Positions 14,434-22,092 of a stretch of DNA of 24,868 nt are shown here, piece after piece. The position numbers were made by a program, and so were the translations under genes. The DNA lies in contig JAGSGJ010000031.1 of NCBI GenBank assembly GCA_023955225.1, positions 1 through 24,868 of the forward strand, in the 5' to 3' direction. The notes below the pieces were generated by a model that was given only the letters and a program-made list of their open reading frames with translations, did no database searches and was not told the origin of the DNA. Within the stretch, counting starts at the first letter, position 1, and each line of letters begins with the position of its first letter. Source of the stretch: Sulfurovum sp. (GTDB taxonomy: Bacteria; Campylobacterota; Campylobacteria; Campylobacterales; Sulfurovaceae).

Positions 14434-15393
14434 ATGCGAGTACTTACAGGAATACAAGCTTCAGGAAAACTTCATATAGGGAACTATTTTGGGGCTATGA
14501 AACCTATGGTTGAGCTTCAAGAAGAGCATGAACTTTTTACATTTATCGCCAACTACCACTCACTGACCACTTCAAAAGATGCAGCTACACTTAAGCAGCA
14601 CACTATAGATGCTGCTGTTGACTATCTTTCAGTGGGTATTGACCCGGAGAAAACAACATTTTGGGTACAGAGTGACATGCCTGAAGTACTTGAACTTTAC
14701 TGGATACTCTCTAAGTTTACGCCTATGGGATTGCTGGAACGTGCACATTCGTATAAAGACAAAGTAGCCAAAGGTATCGCTGCGAATCATGCACTTTTTT
14801 CCTACCCTGTACTAATGGCTGCAGATATACTTATGCTAGACACCCAAAAAGTACCTGTAGGAAAAGATCAGATCCAACATGTCGAAATGACAAGAGATAT
14901 CGCTATAAAGTTTAACAATGAGTATGGAGAGATCTTTACACTTCCTGAACACATTGTACAAGAAGATGTAGCTACTATCCCTGGTATTGATGGGCAAAAA
15001 ATGAGTAAGAGCTATGATAATGCCATTGATCTTTTTATGGATGAAAAGCCTCTGCAAAAAAGATGTAACAAGATCATCTCATCCTCCACTCCATTAGGTG
15101 AACCATTACAATATGAGGGAGACAATATCTATGCACTGGCATCACTCTTTTTAGATGATGAACAAAAGCTTGAACTACAAGCACGTTATAAAAGTGGTAA
15201 AGAGGGGTACGGTCACTTCAAAAAATATCTCAAAGAGTTGATTTGGGAGGAATTGGGTGAAGCTAGGGAAAAACGAGAGTATTACCTCAACCATATGGAT
15301 GAGGTAAATGACATCTTGGCTCAGGGTGCTAAAAAAGCAAGAACCATTGCAAATGAAAAGATGCTAAAAGTAAGAGAAGCGGTAGGACTTTAA
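14434..15393 (+). CDS. trpS: Tryptophanyl-tRNA synthetase
   Basis: A 319-residue class I aminoacyl-tRNA synthetase that charges tRNA-Trp. Class motifs are HIGN (14-17, in GIQASGKLHIGNYFG) and KMSKS (189-193, in GIDGQKMSKSYDNAI). Other family features are ANYHSLTT, PVGKDQIQHVEMTRDIA and the C-terminal KARTIANEKMLKVREAVGL. Length is normal for the compact bacterial form. The ATG has AGGA six bases upstream, inside a perfect palindrome that may regulate it. It has its own -10 box and is followed by a hairpin shared with the convergent small membrane protein gene. Confidence 0.96.
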   Translation: MRVLTGIQASGKLHIGNYFGAMKPMVELQEEHELFTFIANYHSLTTSKDAATLKQHTIDAAVDYLSVGIDPEKTTFWVQSDMPEVLELYWILSKFTPMGLLERAHSYKDKVAKGIAANHALFSYPVLMAADILMLDTQKVPVGKDQIQHVEMTRDIAIKFNNEYGEIFTLPEHIVQEDVATIPGIDGQKMSKSYDNAIDLFMDEKPLQKRCNKIISSSTPLGEPLQYEGDNIYALASLFLDDEQKLELQARYKSGKEGYGHFKKYLKELIWEELGEAREKREYYLNHMDEVNDILAQGAKKARTIANEKMLKVREAVGL

Positions 15394-15400
15394 GTCCTAC
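15382..15400. terminator. Hairpin between convergent trpS and small membrane protein gene
   Basis: GTAGGACTT T AAGTCCTAC is a perfect 9-bp inverted repeat over the trpS stop codon, in an 18-base convergent gap. Its symmetry allows it to act on both strands. There is no T tract, so termination there may need help. Confidence 0.5.
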
Positions 15401-15411
15401 TCACACTTCAT

Positions 15412-15645
15412 CTACTCTTCTAGATCTAGATCCTCATCCTCATCTGCATCAATATCATCTTCATCGTCATCAAGATCATCATCTTCTTCTAACTCAGCGT
15501 CAGTTGGCATTTCATATGCAGTCTTATCTAACGGATCTATGTAGTTTTTATCATCAATCATATTGTACTGTACAATTAAATACACGACACCTATAGACAA
15601 AAGTCCAACAAGCAATATAGCAAAACTTTCTAACAAATTTTTCAT
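15412..15645 (-). CDS. Small single-pass membrane protein with acidic Asp/Glu tail
   Basis: A 77-residue protein. Residues 1-28 form one membrane helix (NLLESFAILLVGLLSIGVVYLIVQY). After a short linker (DDKNYIDPLDKTAYEMPTD), the last ~28 residues are almost only Asp and Glu. I do not recognise a family. The gene looks real: GAGGA lies six bases before the ATG, and the helix and tail architecture is coherent. With positive residues scarce and the helix at the N-terminus, orientation is unclear; the tail could bind cations or a basic partner. It is convergent with trpS and follows murI on the same strand after a 224-base gap, so it is probably transcribed from its own leader. Confidence 0.7.
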   Translation of the reverse strand: MKNLLESFAILLVGLLSIGVVYLIVQYNMIDDKNYIDPLDKTAYEMPTDAELEEDDDLDDDEDDIDADEDEDLDLEE

Positions 15646-15869
15646 TTTTTATCCTCAAATTGGTAGTCTGGCAAACTCAGATATCAAGTTTCTGAGTTCC
15701 ATAACTTTCTGCACTTGCTTCACAACAAATTAGGCTTTTTAACATACAGTAAAATCCTATGTGAGTATTCTAACATAGATAAGTTTATAGTAGCCATTTT
15801 TCGTAAAAATATAATTGAAAATAACTTTAACTAATGTATAATTAAGTAGCAATCATAAAAGAATATAAA
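15646..15869 (-). promoter_or_regulatory. Leader/intergenic region upstream of the small acidic-tailed protein
   Basis: This 224-base AT-rich gap holds an 8-bp stem-loop, AACTCAGA / TCTGAGTT (15674-15698), about 30 bases before the small gene's start. It also holds a 22-codon frame on the minus strand (15677-15745, starting MLKSLICCEAS) with AGGA upstream, whose stop codon lies in the stem. A possible -10, TAGAAT, precedes it on the same strand. No recognised riboswitch or RNA gene is seen. Confidence 0.35.
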
Positions 15870-16670
15870 TCAAGAATCTGAATTATGTTCAACTTCTATT
15901 GAATGTATGTTTTCATAGGTATCGATAATAGTCTCTATAATTTCTATTTGAATCTTTCCCGTAGTATGGATATGTACCACTACGTCACCTTCATTGAGGT
16001 GTCCTTTTTGACTACCTAATGTAAGTAAATGTTTGGATATAGCTTCACCTGTATGAATCAGACTTACATTACAGTCCATAATGTGCTCTATACTTTGACT
16101 CACAAGAGGGTAATGCGTACATCCCAGTACAATCGTATCTACATTATTTTCTCTCATCGGTCTAAGCCACTTTTCCAGTAAAGCTTTTGTCTCTTCACTG
16201 TCCATCTCACCTTTTTCTATCTGTTCAACCAATCCAGGACAGGCCTGTTCATAAATATCAACACTTTTTTGCAAGGAGAGTGTCTGCGCCAGTTTCTGAT
16301 ATTTATCTCCTTGAAGTGTAGCAGGTGTAGCAAGAACCCCTATTTTACGTGTAGATGTCTGTTCTATAGCCGGTTTAATACCAGGTTCTGTACCGATAAT
16401 GATAAGTGAAGGATAGGTTTCACGCAGATGTTTAATGGCAGAAGAAGTGGCTGTATTACATGCCAATATCAGTGCGTCTATGTTATGGGTATTGATCAGA
16501 TATTGAGTGATATTGAGAGAGTATTGTAAGATTTGTTCTGGGGTTTTTTCACCGTAAGGTGCATTTTTAGTGTCTGCCACATAGAAGATCTGTGCACCTT
16601 TGATCACTTGAGTCATAGCCTGAACAACAGTCAACCCACCCAAGCCAGAATCAAAAACGCCGATTTTCAT
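15870..16670 (-). CDS. murI: Glutamate racemase
   Basis: A 266-residue cofactor-independent racemase producing D-glutamate for peptidoglycan. The catalytic pair of cysteines is Cys71 in ALILACNTATS and Cys184 in LGCTHYPL (with His186). The N-terminal IGVFDSGLGGLTV carries the Asp7/Ser8 substrate contacts, and VADTKNAPYGEK is also typical. The start is nine bases after the rho stop, so it is probably co-transcribed with rho. The last 40 residues (GDVVVHIHTTGKIQIEIIETII...) are family-like and close normally. Cytoplasmic. Confidence 0.95.
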   Translation of the reverse strand: MKIGVFDSGLGGLTVVQAMTQVIKGAQIFYVADTKNAPYGEKTPEQILQYSLNITQYLINTHNIDALILACNTATSSAIKHLRETYPSLIIIGTEPGIKPAIEQTSTRKIGVLATPATLQGDKYQKLAQTLSLQKSVDIYEQACPGLVEQIEKGEMDSEETKALLEKWLRPMRENNVDTIVLGCTHYPLVSQSIEHIMDCNVSLIHTGEAISKHLLTLGSQKGHLNEGDVVVHIHTTGKIQIEIIETIIDTYENIHSIEVEHNSDS

Positions 16671-16679
16671 TATGTATAC

Positions 16680-18008
16680 CTATGCACCTTCGTTCATAAT
16701 AGAGAGAAACTCTTCATTCGTTTTTGTTTTCATCATTTTAGAGAATAGGAATTTAAGCCCTTCTACCTCTTCCATGTTTTGCATCGCATTTCTCAATGCC
16801 CATACTTTTTGAAGTGTTTCTGGTTTCATCATCAACTCTTCTTTTCTTGTTCCAGACTTAGTCACATCTATCGCAGGATAGATACGTCTTTCAGACACAT
16901 GGCGGCTAAGAACCACTTCGGAGTTACCTGTACCTTTGAACTCTTCAAAGATCACTTCATCCATACGACTACCTGTATCTATAAGTGCTGTAGCGATGAT
17001 GGTCAAAGAACCACCCTCTTCTATGTTTCTAGCTGCACCAAAGAAACGTTTTGGTTTATGTAGCGCATTGGCATCCACCCCACCTGAGAGTACTTTTCCT
17101 GAACTTGGCGTTACTGTGTTATAGGCACGTGCAAGTCTTGTGATGGAGTCAAGTAAGATGATGACATCTTTACCCATCTCTACACGTCTTTTGGCTTTTT
17201 CAATCACCATTTCGGCTGTTCTTACATGGTTTTGGGCAGGAAGATCAAATGTTGAAGCATAGACTTCACCTTTGACTGAACGCTGCATATCAGTTACTTC
17301 TTCAGGTCTCTCATCTACGAGAAGTACCATAAGTGATGCATCTGGATTATTATATGTAATACCGTGAGCAAGTTCTTTTAGAAGTTCCGTTTTACCTGTT
17401 CTTGGAGGAGCAACGACAAGTGCCCTTTGTCCTTTACCAATAGGTGTAAAGAGGTCTAAAACACGTCCAGTCATCTTTACTGGATTATACTCAAGTTTGA
17501 GTTGTTCGCATGCATAAAGTGGTGTGAGGTTCTCAAAAAGAGGTCTCTGTTTTGACTTCTCTGGCGCCACATAGTTAATCGCTTCGATCTTCAGTAAGGC
17601 ATAATATTTCTCTTGGTCTTTAGGTGAACGTACCTGACCTGTAACAATGTCACCGTTTCTCAATGCAAATCGTTTAATCTGTGTACCACTTACATACGTA
17701 TCATTGCTCGAGTTGGCAAAATTTCCATCTATTGAGCGCAGAAAACCAAAACCATCGTTCATCACTTCAAGAATACCCGTATAGAGGATGAATCCTCCCT
17801 GGTTTACTTGTGATTTAAGGATTTCGAAAATGAGATCTTTTCTTTGAAATTCATTTGGATTTTCAACTTTTACTTCTTTTGCTATGGTCACAAGTTCTGT
17901 AAGTGGAAGTTGTTGGAGATTTTCTATTTTGTAGCCATCAACTGGTACGTGTGTTCTGTTTTTTCTGTTGGCGCTACTGCCACTAGAAGATTTTTTATTA
18001 TCGCTCAT
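16680..18008 (-). CDS. rho: Transcription termination factor Rho
   Basis: A 442-residue hexameric RNA helicase that ends transcription at unstructured, untranslated RNA. A short Ser/Asn/Lys-rich N-terminal extension precedes the N-terminal helical part (LTELVTIAKE...RKDLIFEIL) and the cold-shock-like primary RNA site with GFGFLRS (86-92). The ATPase core has APPRTGKT (200-207), the Walker B region ASLMVLLVDERPEEVTDMQR, LLDSITRLARAYN, the Q-loop region SGGVDANALHKPKRFFGAARN, and DEVIFEEFKGTGNSE. The start has GAGGA at close spacing. A near-consensus sigma70 promoter lies upstream, with a ~65-base leader. Rho is autoregulated through its leader in E. coli; I see no proof of that here. murI follows after nine bases. 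Confidence 0.97.
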   Translation of the reverse strand: MSDNKKSSSGSSANRKNRTHVPVDGYKIENLQQLPLTELVTIAKEVKVENPNEFQRKDLIFEILKSQVNQGGFILYTGILEVMNDGFGFLRSIDGNFANSSNDTYVSGTQIKRFALRNGDIVTGQVRSPKDQEKYYALLKIEAINYVAPEKSKQRPLFENLTPLYACEQLKLEYNPVKMTGRVLDLFTPIGKGQRALVVAPPRTGKTELLKELAHGITYNNPDASLMVLLVDERPEEVTDMQRSVKGEVYASTFDLPAQNHVRTAEMVIEKAKRRVEMGKDVIILLDSITRLARAYNTVTPSSGKVLSGGVDANALHKPKRFFGAARNIEEGGSLTIIATALIDTGSRMDEVIFEEFKGTGNSEVVLSRHVSERRIYPAIDVTKSGTRKEELMMKPETLQKVWALRNAMQNMEEVEGLKFLFSKMMKTKTNEEFLSIMNEGA

Positions 18009-18081
18009 ATGTCCTCTTGTTTTGAATATGCATTATGGAGATTGTACGTTAGCCATACGATATGCTACGTGTAGTAATGGC

Positions 18082-18110
18082 ATTATAATCCTTTTTGGCT
18101 GAAAAGTCAA
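18082..18110 (-). promoter_or_regulatory. Sigma70-type promoter of rho
   Basis: On the minus strand TTGACT (18105-18110) and TATAAT (18082-18087) are separated by exactly 17 bases. This is the best -35/-10 pair in the window. Transcription should start near 18075, giving a leader of about 65 bases before the rho ATG. Confidence 0.75.
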
Positions 18111-18118
18111 ACCCATCC

Positions 18119-18508
18119 TCATATTAGAGCATAAAATAATAACGGAGGATACAATACTGCTCCCATCAAAAAGAACATTGAAGGCATTTTCCATTCTAAC
18201 ATTTGTGCTATCTCTTGGGAAACTTTACGCTCTATAAACACTTTTTTAATCAGTTCTATTTTATAAAACAGATCAAAAATTTTAATGGCTAAAAGAAAGA
18301 TCATAGTCACATTAAGTACACCCGTAAGAAGTACTATAAAGAGTATGAAGTAAAACCCTGGCTGAATGAGAAAAAACAGAAAGATACTTTTTTGATAATA
18401 AGCATAGAGCTTTTCCAAAACACCTAAAAGCGTTTCAGCACGCTGAGTATATGCCTCAAAAAGTTCTGCAAAAAGAAGGATGATCGTAAATAAGAGTGCA
18501 TTTTCCAT
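18119..18508 (-). CDS. Unknown small integral membrane protein
   Basis: A 129-residue, strongly hydrophobic protein that I do not assign to a family. Helices are predicted at about 3-19, at 42-78 (a long stretch, probably two helices, IQPGFYFILFIVLLTGVLNVTMIFLLAIKIF), and near the C-terminus (108-128). Between them is a charged loop (FYKIELIKKVFIERKVSQEIAQML). It is divergent from ccoI, with fewer than 90 bases between their starts, and lies upstream of the rho promoter. The ribosome-binding site is weak. Coherent helix pattern and lack of competing frames support it as a gene; the function is unknown. Confidence 0.65.
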   Translation of the reverse strand: MENALLFTIILLFAELFEAYTQRAETLLGVLEKLYAYYQKSIFLFFLIQPGFYFILFIVLLTGVLNVTMIFLLAIKIFDLFYKIELIKKVFIERKVSQEIAQMLEWKMPSMFFLMGAVLYPPLLFYALI

Positions 18509-18596
18509 AGAAGATTTTACCCATATTTAGATAAAATATATACTTCTCGTAATGTGGGTAAAGATAGACATACTACAATCACTTAAGGACACATAT

Positions 18597-21014
18597 TTGG
18601 CAGACATAACATGTACCCACTGTAATCTCACTTTTTCTGAAGAAGTGATGATCGCTGAACAGCAGAATGACAGACAACTTTTTTTCTGCTGTAAAGGCTG
18701 CCAGGGTGTGTATCATCTCTTAAACGCTGAAGGACTTGATACCTTTTATGACAAGTTAGGCGATACAAAACTTCAACCTGCCATACAAAGTAATGAAGAT
18801 CTGGAAAAGTTTGATCTAGAAGGATTTAAAAACAAGTACATCACTACCCATGAGGATGGACTGTGTGAAATTAACCTCATCATAGAAGGTATACACTGTT
18901 CAGCCTGTGTATGGCTCAATGAAAAGGTACTGCACAAAACAGATGGGGTCATAGAAACAAGTATCAACTATACAAACAACAAAGCCAAGATCATCTGGGA
19001 TCCTGAGATCATCAAACTCTCTCACATTATACAAACCATCCGTTCTATTGGGTACAACGCCTATCCTTATGACCCCAAACTTCAGGAAGAGCGTGCCATC
19101 AGTACAAGAAAAACGTACTATTCTCGTATTTTGGTGGCTGTTTTTGGCTCTATGAACATCATGTGGCTGGCTGTTGCACACTATGCAGGATACTTTGGCG
19201 GGATCCAACAATCGTTTAAAGACATCCTCAATGTTGCTGAGTTTCTATTGGCCACACCTGTACTCTTTTACTCTGGATGGATATTTTTTAGAGGTGCCTA
19301 CTACGGCTATAAGAACAACATCGTCAACATGGACACACTTGTCGCTTCAGGTGCACTTTCGGCCTATCTCTACTCCATCTATGCCATGATAAGTCAAAGA
19401 GGTGAAGTCTACTTTGATTCAGTGGTGATGATCATCACTTTTGTACTTGTTGGGAAATACCTTGAAGTGCTGAGTAAAAAACATGCCGTTGATACCTTGG
19501 ATGGTCTCATGGGAAGCACGCCAACCGAAGTGACTACCCTTAAAGATGGTATAAAGTCTTTGGTGAGCATTGAAAATATCATCGTGGGAGACATTATCGA
19601 ACTTAAACCCGGTGAAAAAGTAGTCATAGATGGTGAAGTTACCTGGGGACAAGGCTCTTTTGATGAGAGTTCGCTCACAGGAGAAAATGAACCTGTCTAT
19701 AAAAAGACCAATGACACTATTTTAAGTGGTTCTTTGTGTTTAGACTCTGTGGTACACTATAGTGCAACCAAAGATGCTTCAAACTCTATGCTCACCTCCA
19801 TCGTCAACCTGCTTGAAGAGTCCATTACCAAAAAACCGCGCATAGAACAACTGGCAAACTCTGTGTCTGGATACTTTTCGACGGTTATCCTCATCATTGC
19901 TTTACTGACTTTTGTGGGTTGGTACTTTTGGGCTGAGAGTTTTGAACAGGCACTCATTGTAGGTATCTCTGTAATCGTCATAGCCTGTCCCTGTGCGTTA
20001 GGTTTGGCTACACCTATGGCAACTCTTGTGGGCATCTCTGTCGCAGCAAAACGAGGTATCCTTTTCAAAGAAGCCTCTTTTCTTGAAACCATGGCAAAAA
20101 GTGACATACTTGCTTTAGACAAAACAGGCACTATCACCGAAGGTAAACCTTCTGTCGTAAAATCAGACTATTTTGAAGCGTTTGATCCTTCTTTGCTTTA
20201 TTCACTTGTCAGTACATCCAACCACCCTATCTCAAAAGGGATCAAAGCGTACCTTGAAAGTAAACATCAAAAATTGGAAGCGCTGACTCTTGAAGAGATC
20301 ACAAGTATCGAAGCCAAAGGTCTCAAGGCCACATATAAAGAGCAACAACTTCTTGGAGGAAATGCTGAACTGATCCAATCCTCAAACCTGACAGTTGATA
20401 CAGACTCGAAAAATGCCCTTTTCTTCTTTACCATAAACGATACACTTGTTGCACGTTTTGAGCTGACCGATACCATTAGAGAGGGTGCATCCAAAGCCAT
20501 ACGAAACATCCAGAAGTTAGGTGTCAAAGTAGTCATGCTTACAGGAGATCATGAGCAGAGTGCCCAAAAAGTGGCACGAGAGGTAGGTGTAGATGAAGTC
20601 TATGCAAAACTTCTTCCACAAGACAAATCAAGCATGATAGATAAATTTCATCAAGACGGACATGTGGTTGTGATGGTCGGAGATGGTATCAATGATGCTA
20701 TAGCTCTAGCTTCTTCAGATATCGCAATCGCTATGGGGAATGGTGCAGATATAGCCATATCAGTCAGTGATATCGTGCTCTTAGATGAGAAACCTGAAAG
20801 TATTTACGAATCCTATAAGCTATCACGCAGAACCTTTGGTGCAGTCAAAGAAAACCTTGGTTTTTCATTGTTGTATAATATCGTTGCAGTTCCACTTGCC
20901 GTTACGGGATTTGTAAACCCTCTTGTGGCTGCACTCTCTATGAGTTTAAGTTCATTAGTTGTGGTCGGTAACTCTATGCGTATAAAAAGTTTAAAATTTA
21001 AGGAAAAAAAATGA
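18597..21014 (+). CDS. ccoI: Copper-translocating P1B-type ATPase, CcoI/FixI type (cbb3 oxidase assembly)
   Basis: About 805 residues from a TTG start at 18597, chosen because AAGGA lies seven bases upstream and translation then begins just before the first metal motif. An in-frame ATG at 18552 has no such site and would add 15 residues. Domains: a Cys-rich N-terminal metal-binding module (CTHC, then CCKGC) of the FixI type; a heavy-metal domain with GIHCSACVW (about 98-106); eight expected membrane helices, with the CPC ion site in IACPCALGLATP (about 464); TGE (361-363); the phosphorylated Asp in DKTGTITEGK (about 508); SNHPISKG; and GDGINDAIALA. It exports Cu(I) for maturation of cbb3-type cytochrome oxidase. 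The neighbouring ccoS downstream strongly supports CcoI over a detoxifying CopA. Confidence 0.93.
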   Translation: MADITCTHCNLTFSEEVMIAEQQNDRQLFFCCKGCQGVYHLLNAEGLDTFYDKLGDTKLQPAIQSNEDLEKFDLEGFKNKYITTHEDGLCEINLIIEGIHCSACVWLNEKVLHKTDGVIETSINYTNNKAKIIWDPEIIKLSHIIQTIRSIGYNAYPYDPKLQEERAISTRKTYYSRILVAVFGSMNIMWLAVAHYAGYFGGIQQSFKDILNVAEFLLATPVLFYSGWIFFRGAYYGYKNNIVNMDTLVASGALSAYLYSIYAMISQRGEVYFDSVVMIITFVLVGKYLEVLSKKHAVDTLDGLMGSTPTEVTTLKDGIKSLVSIENIIVGDIIELKPGEKVVIDGEVTWGQGSFDESSLTGENEPVYKKTNDTILSGSLCLDSVVHYSATKDASNSMLTSIVNLLEESITKKPRIEQLANSVSGYFSTVILIIALLTFVGWYFWAESFEQALIVGISVIVIACPCALGLATPMATLVGISVAAKRGILFKEASFLETMAKSDILALDKTGTITEGKPSVVKSDYFEAFDPSLLYSLVSTSNHPISKGIKAYLESKHQKLEALTLEEITSIEAKGLKATYKEQQLLGGNAELIQSSNLTVDTDSKNALFFFTINDTLVARFELTDTIREGASKAIRNIQKLGVKVVMLTGDHEQSAQKVAREVGVDEVYAKLLPQDKSSMIDKFHQDGHVVVMVGDGINDAIALASSDIAIAMGNGADIAISVSDIVLLDEKPESIYESYKLSRRTFGAVKENLGFSLLYNIVAVPLAVTGFVNPLVAALSMSLSSLVVVGNSMRIKSLKFKEKK

Positions 21015-21034
21015 GCCAAGGGCGAATCTTTTAC

Positions 21035-21117
21035 GAGAAACCATTTAGTGGTTTCCATGCATGGGCATTTAGTGCCCAAAGTGAGGTGAATTGCACAGGA
21101 GCTTTGCTTTTGTGCGA
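21035..21117 (+). other. Three consecutive hairpins in the ccoI-ccoS gap
   Basis: Hairpin A is GAAACCA-TTTAG-TGGTTTC (21037-21055) and hairpin B is TGGGCA-TTTAG-TGCCCA (21062-21078). Hairpin C is GCACA..AGC-TTT-GCT..TGTGC (21093-21115), which has an internal loop. A and B share an identical loop and the repeated core CATTTAGTG, 24 bases apart. The block fills most of the 118-base intercistronic space and ends just before the ccoS ribosome-binding site (AAGGA). Confidence 0.7.
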
Positions 21118-21132
21118 AAAGAAGGATAGACA

Positions 21133-21384
21133 ATGTCAGAAAATATAGTCATTTTAATGATAGGTGTCTCTACATTTTTAGGTGCCATAGGCCTCGTAGC
21201 TCTACTCTGGGCAGTTAGAACAGGTCAATTTGACGACCACAGTAAATTTATAGATGCTGTACGCCATGACAACGAAGAAGATTTACAAGATGCTGCTATG
21301 ATGCAAGAAAAGAAAAAAGCATATAAAGAGAAAATTAAACAAGAAAAACTGGAGAAAGAAAGAAACTATAGACCTGCAGACTAA
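21133..21384 (+). CDS. ccoS: cbb3-type cytochrome oxidase assembly protein CcoS
   Basis: An 83-residue protein with one N-terminal membrane helix (IVILMIGVSTFLGAIGLVALLWAV) followed by the family-defining RTGQFDDHSKFIDAVRHD and a charged Lys/Glu-rich cytoplasmic tail. CcoS is required to insert heme and copper into CcoN of cbb3 oxidase. It is the usual partner of CcoI, which lies upstream here. AAGGA is placed nine bases before the ATG. The tail (KKKAYKEKIKQEKLEKERNY) looks like a short coiled coil. Confidence 0.92.
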   Translation: MSENIVILMIGVSTFLGAIGLVALLWAVRTGQFDDHSKFIDAVRHDNEEDLQDAAMMQEKKKAYKEKIKQEKLEKERNYRPAD

Positions 21385-21438
21385 CGAGTATCAAGAAAAT
21401 TATGATATCATTATATGAATAAATATCAAAGGTCTGTC

Positions 21439-22002
21439 ATGTACTTTAAAAAACTCTGCTTAACTACTCTTTTCTCTCTTGGACTCCTTCATGCCCAAAG
21501 TAATGTTGGACTGAATATCAACGATGAAGATCTAGAAGTACTTGCTTCTATTGATCTCAACACTTTCACTTATTACTCTGATAGTACTTCGTATACGATT
21601 GATGCTTCTTACCTTCATACTGATGGTGACAATTTAACGACTGTAGGGGTAAGTGCAGAAAGTACTTTCCAGGGCGTAGAAGGACTTGCACTTGGACTAG
21701 GAATAAAATCCGTTTTTGCCGATAATTTCATAGCTATTCCTTTCGTTGCAAAAGCAAAATATACACTTCCGTTAAATTACAGTATACCTACAACTTCACT
21801 GGCGACAAGTCTTGCATATGCACCTTCTGTTCTTTCCTTTAGTGATGCAGAAAGCTATACTGAATTTAGAGTAGAGGCAGATATGGAAATTATTACTAAT
21901 GTTCATCTCTTTACAGGCTATCGTAATATAGACACAGAGTATGATACAGATAATAGAACATTCAATAACAGCTTTTATGGTGGGATGAAACTTAGTTTTT
22001 AG
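21439..22002 (+). CDS. YfaZ-like outer-membrane beta-barrel protein
   Basis: A 187-residue exported protein. The start is the ATG at 21439, with AAAGG six bases upstream, giving signal peptide MYFKKLCLTTLFSLGLLHA before QSNVGLN. An earlier in-frame ATG (21415) lacks a site. The mature protein is alternating beta-strand material (YTIDASYLHTDGDNLTTVGVSAEST, LALGLGIKSVFADN, FRVEADMEIITNVHLFTGYRNIDTEY) and ends in an aromatic, GGMKLSF, as outer-membrane barrels do. The pattern resembles YfaZ-family proteins; their role is unknown. It lies 54 bases after ccoS and may be read through from it, but a functional link is not shown. Confidence 0.7.
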   Translation: MYFKKLCLTTLFSLGLLHAQSNVGLNINDEDLEVLASIDLNTFTYYSDSTSYTIDASYLHTDGDNLTTVGVSAESTFQGVEGLALGLGIKSVFADNFIAIPFVAKAKYTLPLNYSIPTTSLATSLAYAPSVLSFSDAESYTEFRVEADMEIITNVHLFTGYRNIDTEYDTDNRTFNNSFYGGMKLSF

Positions 22003-22061
22003 TGTTATACTTTCATACTTAATCTAAATCTAAAGAAGTTAGCTTGAGTGTATTTGAGTTA

Positions 22062-22074
22062 CCGGTGACACCGG
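22062..22074 (+). promoter_or_regulatory. GC-rich palindrome upstream of the hexose-phosphate mutase gene
   Basis: CCGGTG A CACCGG is a perfect 13-base palindrome 18 bases before the ATG, in an otherwise AT-rich gap. It is close to the GGGGAA ribosome-binding site, so it may be an operator or an RNA hairpin that affects initiation. TATACT at 22006-22011 is a possible -10 for this pair of genes. Confidence 0.35.
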
Positions 22075-22092
22075 AGATGGGGAAGAAAAATA

